Of a stretch of DNA of 50,099 bases, positions 45,886 to 50,099 are shown one piece after another; positions within the stretch are counted from its first letter, which is position 1, and every line of letters begins with the position of its first letter. This DNA comes from Cryomorphaceae bacterium BACL29 MAG-121220-bin8 (lineage in GTDB: Bacteria > Bacteroidota > Bacteroidia > Flavobacteriales > Flavobacteriaceae). The notes under the pieces are model-generated. The model had not been told where the DNA came from. It saw only the letters and a program-made list of their open reading frames with translations, and ran no database searches. The stretch spans positions 1 to 50,099 of the forward strand of contig CAJJCV010000007.1 in assembly GCA_905182765.1 (NCBI GenBank), read 5' to 3'. A program made the position numbers and the translations under genes.

Positions 45886-47472
45886 TTAGAATTCTGATTT
45901 ATAGTGAAATTTTAATGTAGGGTATTTTTGTTTTGTCATTTCTAATGAAAATGATGAGTCTGATAAGAATACTAATTGTTGATTTTTATCTTTGGCTATA
46001 AACTTACTTTTTAATTTTTTAAAATCAATAAATTCTTTATTTTTTTTAGAATCAGTTTCTACCCAGCAAGCTTTATAAATATTTAAGTTTTCATATGAGC
46101 ATTTAGCTCCGTATTCATGTTCAAGTCTGTATTGAATAACCTCGAATTGCAATGCTCCAACAGTTCCAATTATTTTCCTTCCATTCATCTCTAAAATAAA
46201 TAATTGAGCTACTCCTTCATCCATTAATTGATCAATACCTTTCGCTAATTGCTTAGATTTCATAGGATCTAAATTATTTATGTATCTAAAATGCTCAGGA
46301 GAAAAACTAGGAATTCCTTTAAAAATCACCTTTTCACCTTCTGAAAAAGAATCTCCTATCTTAAAATTTCCTGAATCATGAACTCCTACTATATCGCCTG
46401 GATACGATTCATCAACAATTTCTTTTTTTTCAGCAAAAAACGCATTAGGACTACTAAATTTGAATTTCTTGTCTAACCTTACATGAAAATATGGTGTGTT
46501 TCTTTTAAATATTCCAGAAACAATTTTTATAAAAGCCAATCTGTCTCTGTGCTTTGGGTCCATGTTTGCATGAATTTTAAATACAAATCCAGAAAACTTA
46601 TCTTCAGAAGGTTTGATAATCCTTTCATCACTAATTTTATCCATTGGTGCTGGAGCAATTGAAATGAAACAATTTAACAACTCCTTAACACCAAAATTAT
46701 TTAATGCTGATCCAAAAAACACAGGTTGTTGCTTACACTTTAAATAATCTTCTTTTGAAAAATCAGGATATACTTCGTTTATTATTTCAACTTCTTCAAT
46801 CAGTTTTTTAGCTGCAGTTTTTCCAATTAAGTCGTTTAATACAGGGTCGTTTATCTCGTTAATTTTTATTGAATTTGCAATCTTTTGTTTATTTTCTTCC
46901 TCAAATAACATAAGATTTTTTTCCCAAAGATTATATATTCCTTGAAAATCATAGCCCATTCCAATTGGAAAACTTAATGGACATACCTTGAAGTTTAATT
47001 TTTTTTCTAATTCATCTAATAAATCGAATCCATCTTTACCTTCTCTATCTAATTTATTTATAAAAACTATGATAGGAATTTCTCTCATTCTACATACTTC
47101 AACTAATTTTTCTGTTTGTTCCTCAACTCCTTTCGCTACATCAATTACAACAATTACACTATCTACTGCTGTTAAAGTTCTAAATGTATCTTCAGCGAAA
47201 TCTTTATGTCCAGGTGTATCTAGAATATTAATCTTTATTCCTTCATAGTTAAATGCCAAAACAGAGGTTGATACAGATATCCCTCTCTGCTTTTCAATCT
47301 CCATGAAATCACTAGTGGCTGATTTTTTTATTTTATGAGATTTGACTGCTCCAGCTTCTTGTATAGCACCACCAAATAACAAAAGTTTTTCTGTTAATGT
47401 TGTTTTTCCTGCATCTGGATGAGATATAATACCAAAAGTTCTTCTTCTTGCTATTTCCTCTATAAAATTCAT
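45886..47472 (-). CDS. prfC: Peptide chain release factor 3
   Basis: A 528-residue translational GTPase that recycles RF1/RF2 after termination. P-loop HPDAGKTT at 19-26, RGISVSTSVL (G2), DTPGHKDFAEDT (G3) and NKLDREGKD (G4), then the RF3-specific C-terminal domain (GALQFEVIQYRLEHEYGA). The frame stays open to 47649 but the added residues antisense idi; ATG at 47472 (MNFIEEIARRRTFGIISHPD) is the family start. Divergent from idi with a 77-bp gap. Confidence 0.96.
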   Translation of the reverse strand: MNFIEEIARRRTFGIISHPDAGKTTLTEKLLLFGGAIQEAGAVKSHKIKKSATSDFMEIEKQRGISVSTSVLAFNYEGIKINILDTPGHKDFAEDTFRTLTAVDSVIVVIDVAKGVEEQTEKLVEVCRMREIPIIVFINKLDREGKDGFDLLDELEKKLNFKVCPLSFPIGMGYDFQGIYNLWEKNLMLFEEENKQKIANSIKINEINDPVLNDLIGKTAAKKLIEEVEIINEVYPDFSKEDYLKCKQQPVFFGSALNNFGVKELLNCFISIAPAPMDKISDERIIKPSEDKFSGFVFKIHANMDPKHRDRLAFIKIVSGIFKRNTPYFHVRLDKKFKFSSPNAFFAEKKEIVDESYPGDIVGVHDSGNFKIGDSFSEGEKVIFKGIPSFSPEHFRYINNLDPMKSKQLAKGIDQLMDEGVAQLFILEMNGRKIIGTVGALQFEVIQYRLEHEYGAKCSYENLNIYKACWVETDSKKNKEFIDFKKLKSKFIAKDKNQQLVFLSDSSFSLEMTKQKYPTLKFHYKSEF

Positions 47473-47549
47473 AAAATAATTTGATTCAAAAATACTATAG
47501 TTTTTTAAATAAAGTATTGGTAATTTTTTAAAATTTGTAACTTTAAGAA

Positions 47550-48068
47550 ATGAATGAAGAATTGGTAATTCTTGTAGATGAGAACGACAACGAATTAGGT
47601 TTGATGGAAAAAATGGAAGCCCATCAAAAAGGTTTATTGCATAGAGCATTTTCTGTTTTTTTAATAAATGATTCTAATCAATTATTATTGCAAAAAAGAG
47701 CTTTAGATAAGTATCATTCACCTGGTTTGTGGACTAATACTTGTTGTAGCCATCCAAGAAAAAACGAAAAAGTTATTGATGCGGGACACAGAAGACTATT
47801 TGAAGAAATGGGTATAAAAAGTGAATTAAAACCTTTCACTTCTTTCGTTTATAAAGCAGAATTTGATAATGGTTTAATTGAGCATGAATTCGATCATGTA
47901 ATTGTTGGAAGTTTCGTAGGACATCCAATTATAAATCAGCTTGAAGTTTGTGATTGGAAATGGGAAGATTTAGATTTACTTAAAATAGATTTAAACACTA
48001 ATCCTAATGATTATACAGAATGGTTCAAAATCATTTTTTTGAAATTTTATAAAAAATATAATAAATGA
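47550..48068 (+). CDS. idi: Isopentenyl-diphosphate delta-isomerase, type I
   Basis: A 172-residue Nudix-fold isomerase that interconverts IPP and DMAPP for isoprenoids such as carotenoids and quinones. The catalytic Cys is in TNTCCSHPR (Cys66), the Nudix-like RRLFEEMGI follows, and the second catalytic residue lies in GLIEHEFDHV. Type I (metal-dependent) rather than the flavin-dependent type II. Its stop overlaps the next ATG by 4 bp (ATGA). Confidence 0.96.
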   Translation: MNEELVILVDENDNELGLMEKMEAHQKGLLHRAFSVFLINDSNQLLLQKRALDKYHSPGLWTNTCCSHPRKNEKVIDAGHRRLFEEMGIKSELKPFTSFVYKAEFDNGLIEHEFDHVIVGSFVGHPIINQLEVCDWKWEDLDLLKIDLNTNPNDYTEWFKIIFLKFYKKYNK

Positions 48069-48475
48069 AAGTAACAGTAAGTAGAAAAGCACACTTTAAT
48101 GCAGCTCATAGATTATTTGTAGAAAATTGGTCTGATGAAAAAAATAAAAATCTATTTGGAAAGTGTAGTAATCCAAATTTTCACGGTCATAATTATGATT
48201 TAATTGTTGATGTTACAGGAGACGTCGATCAAGTAACAGGCGTGGTTATAGATCTTAAAGAATTAAAGGACATTATTAAAAATGAGGTTGAAGAATTACT
48301 AGATCACAAAAATTTAAATTTGGATGTTTTATATTTTAAAAAAGTAATACCAACAGCAGAAAATATTTGTATTTTTATATGGAATATTTTAAGAGATAAA
48401 ATATCAAAGGATAATGAATTATCAGTTACCCTTTATGAAACACCTAGAAATTTTGTAAAATATTCTGGGAATTAA
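48065..48475 (+). CDS. queD: 6-carboxy-tetrahydropterin synthase / PTPS family
   Basis: A 136-residue member of the PTPS/QueD family. Zinc ligands His15 (FNAAHRL), His40 and His42 (FHGHNY), catalytic Cys34 in GKCSNPN, and the late EN-ICIFIW and LYETPRN elements are present. The GKCxNPNxHGHNY spacing resembles the eukaryote-like 6-pyruvoyl-tetrahydropterin synthases as well as QueD, so biopterin synthesis is an alternative to queuosine synthesis. No other que genes are in the window. Coupled to idi. Confidence 0.85.
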   Translation: MKVTVSRKAHFNAAHRLFVENWSDEKNKNLFGKCSNPNFHGHNYDLIVDVTGDVDQVTGVVIDLKELKDIIKNEVEELLDHKNLNLDVLYFKKVIPTAENICIFIWNILRDKISKDNELSVTLYETPRNFVKYSGN

Positions 48476-48484
48476 ACTATAATT

Positions 48485-48751
48485 ATGGCAAGTGTAAAAA
48501 ATTTAAAAAAAGATTTAAATAATATTATTGGAGAAATAATACAAAATATTAATCTTTGGCAATTAGAAAATTCAGATGCAGATTTGAAAAAAAGTGAAAA
48601 ATTAATTGATGAATGTTTTGATGCTTTTGATAGTGTAATTAAAAAAATTCATCAGAAAAACATCACTGATAATAACAAACATTTTAAAAATATAAGTTTT
48701 GAACTTACTGATATTGCATCAGAACTAGTAAAGAAATTTAATAAGCTTTAA
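48485..48751 (+). CDS. Hypothetical helical protein downstream of queD
   Basis: An 88-residue, lysine- and acid-rich protein predicted to be largely helical: KKDLNNIIGEIIQNINLWQLENSDADLKKSEKLIDECFDAFDSVIKKI. No signal peptide, membrane segment or catalytic motif. It starts 9 bp after queD and a protein of this size follows queD in other flavobacteria from memory of the gene order. Function not known. Confidence 0.7.
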   Translation: MASVKNLKKDLNNIIGEIIQNINLWQLENSDADLKKSEKLIDECFDAFDSVIKKIHQKNITDNNKHFKNISFELTDIASELVKKFNKL

Positions 48752-48752
48752 C

Positions 48753-49433
48753 TTATTTATTTCTCACTATATCACTAAATATTTTACCATACTTAGATTC
48801 TAGGACTTGTTTACTCATCGAGTTTTTAATAGTATCTAAAACTATTTTACCTGATTCAGAGAATTCATTTATTGCTATTAATGGAGAAATAAAGCTATTT
48901 CCATTACTTACAGTGTAATTTAAGTTATACAAATATTGTCTTTTATTTAGTGATTTTATTTGGTTTTGTACTTTAATTAAACTGTCGTCCAATTCAGTTT
49001 TAGTTAGATTAAAAGATAATTGAATTAAATCAAGTTTTTGATTATTGAATTTTTTAATAACGCTAAGATAATCTCTGTATATAGAATCAATTGATGACCC
49101 ACTTATTTTAAAATCTGAATTAAATTTTTCTAATGATGTATCAATATTAATTTCTCCTTTTTCACCAAAAAATTCAATTCTATTCTCAATATTTGACACA
49201 TCTAGATTCAAATAAAATAGTTCAGGAGAAGCAATATTATATTTTAATATTATTGATTCATTTTTTTTTACAAAAATTGAATCAACATTTATTAAAGCTG
49301 AATCAGAAATCTTTTGTAAATAAACATTTCCCTTTTTAAAATTTTCGACTTTCACATTAACGGTCATGTTGTTTTCATTGTTTTCACAATTAGTTAAAAT
49401 GAATAGAAATGATACTATAAGTAATTTTTTCAA
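48753..49433 (-). CDS. DUF4369-type lipoprotein
   Basis: A 226-residue exported protein with a lipobox (LTNC, Cys16) after a short hydrophobic signal. The start codon is TTG (49433-49431); it gives MKKLLIVSFLFILTNC, a textbook lipoprotein signal, and no ATG is suitably placed. The mature region (KGNVYLQKISDSALINVDSIFVKKNESIILKY...) fits the DUF4369 N-terminal domain often found before thioredoxin-like TlpA/redoxin domains, but no redoxin domain follows. Role unknown. It converges with the hypothetical gene with one base between stop codons. Confidence 0.75.
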   Translation of the reverse strand: MKKLLIVSFLFILTNCENNENNMTVNVKVENFKKGNVYLQKISDSALINVDSIFVKKNESIILKYNIASPELFYLNLDVSNIENRIEFFGEKGEINIDTSLEKFNSDFKISGSSIDSIYRDYLSVIKKFNNQKLDLIQLSFNLTKTELDDSLIKVQNQIKSLNKRQYLYNLNYTVSNGNSFISPLIAINEFSESGKIVLDTIKNSMSKQVLESKYGKIFSDIVRNK

Positions 49434-49472
49434 AATGAAATAGTTTTATTTTTCAAGAATACAAAAAAATAA

Positions 49473-49838
49473 CTAAACAGCAGGTTTTAATTTTCTATTC
49501 ATCCAAGCCCAATAAATAAGAACAAATTGGAATAATGATCTAATAACAAGTAGTGGGGTATTGTATCCAAAGCTATTTTCAGGAACCAACATGTTTATAT
49601 GAACTGACATAAATAATATCAATATTAATATAATTCCTGCTAATGAAATATTTCTAAACCTGTCAAATAAAACACCAACTCCAAATCCAATTTCAAGAAC
49701 CCCAGAAAATAATATTAATTCCCAGTGAAAGGGAAGGAAATCTGGCATTATTGGTAAATAAGATTCAGTAAAAGAAAAATGAAAAACTCCATTAATTATA
49801 TAAAAAAAACTTAATAGATATAAATTTATTTTTTTCAT
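49473..49838 (-). CDS. DoxX-family membrane protein
   Basis: A 121-residue protein with four transmembrane segments: LYLLSFFYIINGVFHF, a central ELILFSGVLEIGFGVGVLF, LAGIILILILFMSVHINML and LFQFVLIYWAWM. The fold, the GVFHF and LEIGFGVG motifs, fit the DoxX/MauE family of small membrane proteins linked to quinone or redox functions. Specific partner unknown. It follows the 61-residue membrane protein by 10 bp. Confidence 0.8.
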   Translation of the reverse strand: MKKINLYLLSFFYIINGVFHFSFTESYLPIMPDFLPFHWELILFSGVLEIGFGVGVLFDRFRNISLAGIILILILFMSVHINMLVPENSFGYNTPLLVIRSLFQFVLIYWAWMNRKLKPAV

Positions 49839-49848
49839 TATTTGTGAG

Positions 49849-50034
49849 TTAATATTTGTTTAAAATTAACTCAATTACAACACCAAAACATATTCCTAGT
49901 GGAAGACATATTCCTATATTTTCAGTCACAGCTCCTGTAATAATTCCAATCATAAGAAAAATCCCTAACCATAATCCTTTTTGAAGTTTTATCTTTTTCA
50001 AGATAACCATCTCTTTTTCGCTTATTTTTCTCAT
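49849..50034 (-). CDS. Small two-helix membrane protein
   Basis: A 61-residue protein with a basic N-terminus and a hydrophobic hairpin: GLWLGIFLMIGIITGAVTENIGICLPLGICFGVVIELIL. The glycine-spaced pattern resembles small unnamed membrane proteins found widely in bacteria with no known role. Two starts are possible: MRKISEKEM at 50034, chosen, or MVILKK eight codons later. A TAGATTTG -7 candidate lies at 50079-50072. Confidence 0.65.
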   Translation of the reverse strand: MRKISEKEMVILKKIKLQKGLWLGIFLMIGIITGAVTENIGICLPLGICFGVVIELILNKY

Positions 50035-50071
50035 GATTTTAACTCAAATTTTTGGTATTATGTTATTTTAT

Positions 50072-50079
50072 CAAATCTA
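50072..50079 (-). promoter_or_regulatory. Putative -7 element for the small membrane protein gene
   Basis: On the minus strand TAGATTTG matches TAnnTTTG exactly, about 35 nt before the ATG. The -33 region would lie past the window's right edge. Confidence 0.45.
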
Positions 50080-50099
50080 GACTTCTTTTTATAAATGAT

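Noticed and set aside
47473-47649. 59-residue N-terminal extension of prfC
   Set aside because: It is antisense to idi and unlike RF3; the canonical start is the ATG at 47472.

Overview
The window looks like core chromosome from an AT-rich, streamlined member of the Flavobacteriia (Bacteroidetes), probably marine. This is judged from protein resemblance, flavobacterial gene order (DUF1573-valS; psd-cdsA-LUD-ftsH-rsfS; trpEGDCFBA; rpsU-xerC-tRNAs-tuf-tRNA-Trp-secE-nusG-rplKAJL-rpoBC-DUF3467) and repeated TAnnTTTG -7 promoter elements, the Bacteroidetes sigma-A type. Start codons lack Shine-Dalgarno sequences, arginine is mostly AGA, and several genes start with TTG or GTG. No rRNA, CRISPR array, transposase or prophage was seen.

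Layout. 1-3.2 kb: the start of a probable murB, a DUF1573 protein and valS. 3.2-7.7 kb, minus strand: psd, cdsA, a LUD protein, ftsH and rsfS, that is phospholipid synthesis, membrane proteolysis and ribosome silencing. 7.7-15.3 kb: a compact housekeeping run (birA, DedA-like, SDR, SRPBCC-like, pyrE, Nudix, coaD, ddl, PASTA protein, rluD, yaaA) with tiny gaps and convergent overlaps. 15.25-21.7 kb: a complete tryptophan operon on the minus strand, preceded by an apparent attenuator. 21.8-26.3 kb: rhodanese, PspC-like protein, Na+/amino-acid symporter, acyl-CoA dehydrogenase, rpsU and xerC. 26.4-26.7 kb: four tRNA genes (Thr, Tyr, Gly, Thr) behind a near-ideal promoter. 26.96-33 kb: genes lying between those tRNAs and tuf (an M16 peptidase with foreign codon use, VF530 protein, 43-residue membrane microprotein, DEAD-box helicase, LVIVD lipoprotein). 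33.1-45.9 kb: tuf, tRNA-Trp and the secE to rpoC transcription/translation block ending in DUF3467. 45.9-50.1 kb: prfC, idi, a queD/PTPS-like gene and small hypothetical or membrane proteins.

The most interesting element is the trp leader at 21564-21739. A TTG-N20-TAnnTTTG promoter sits almost on the start codon of a 17-codon leader peptide with two adjacent Trp codons. It is followed by a candidate antiterminator and a 12-bp terminator with a U-run just before trpE. This fits ribosome-mediated attenuation on a nearly leaderless message. TrpE also keeps the LLES motif linked to tryptophan feedback inhibition, so both flux and transcription probably respond to tryptophan.

Other points worth a second look are the pyrE/Nudix start codons only 7 bp apart with a promoter inside the neighbouring gene, the foreign-looking M16 gene beside the tRNA cluster, inverted repeats at the tuf promoter and upstream of rplK, and the short membrane microprotein.
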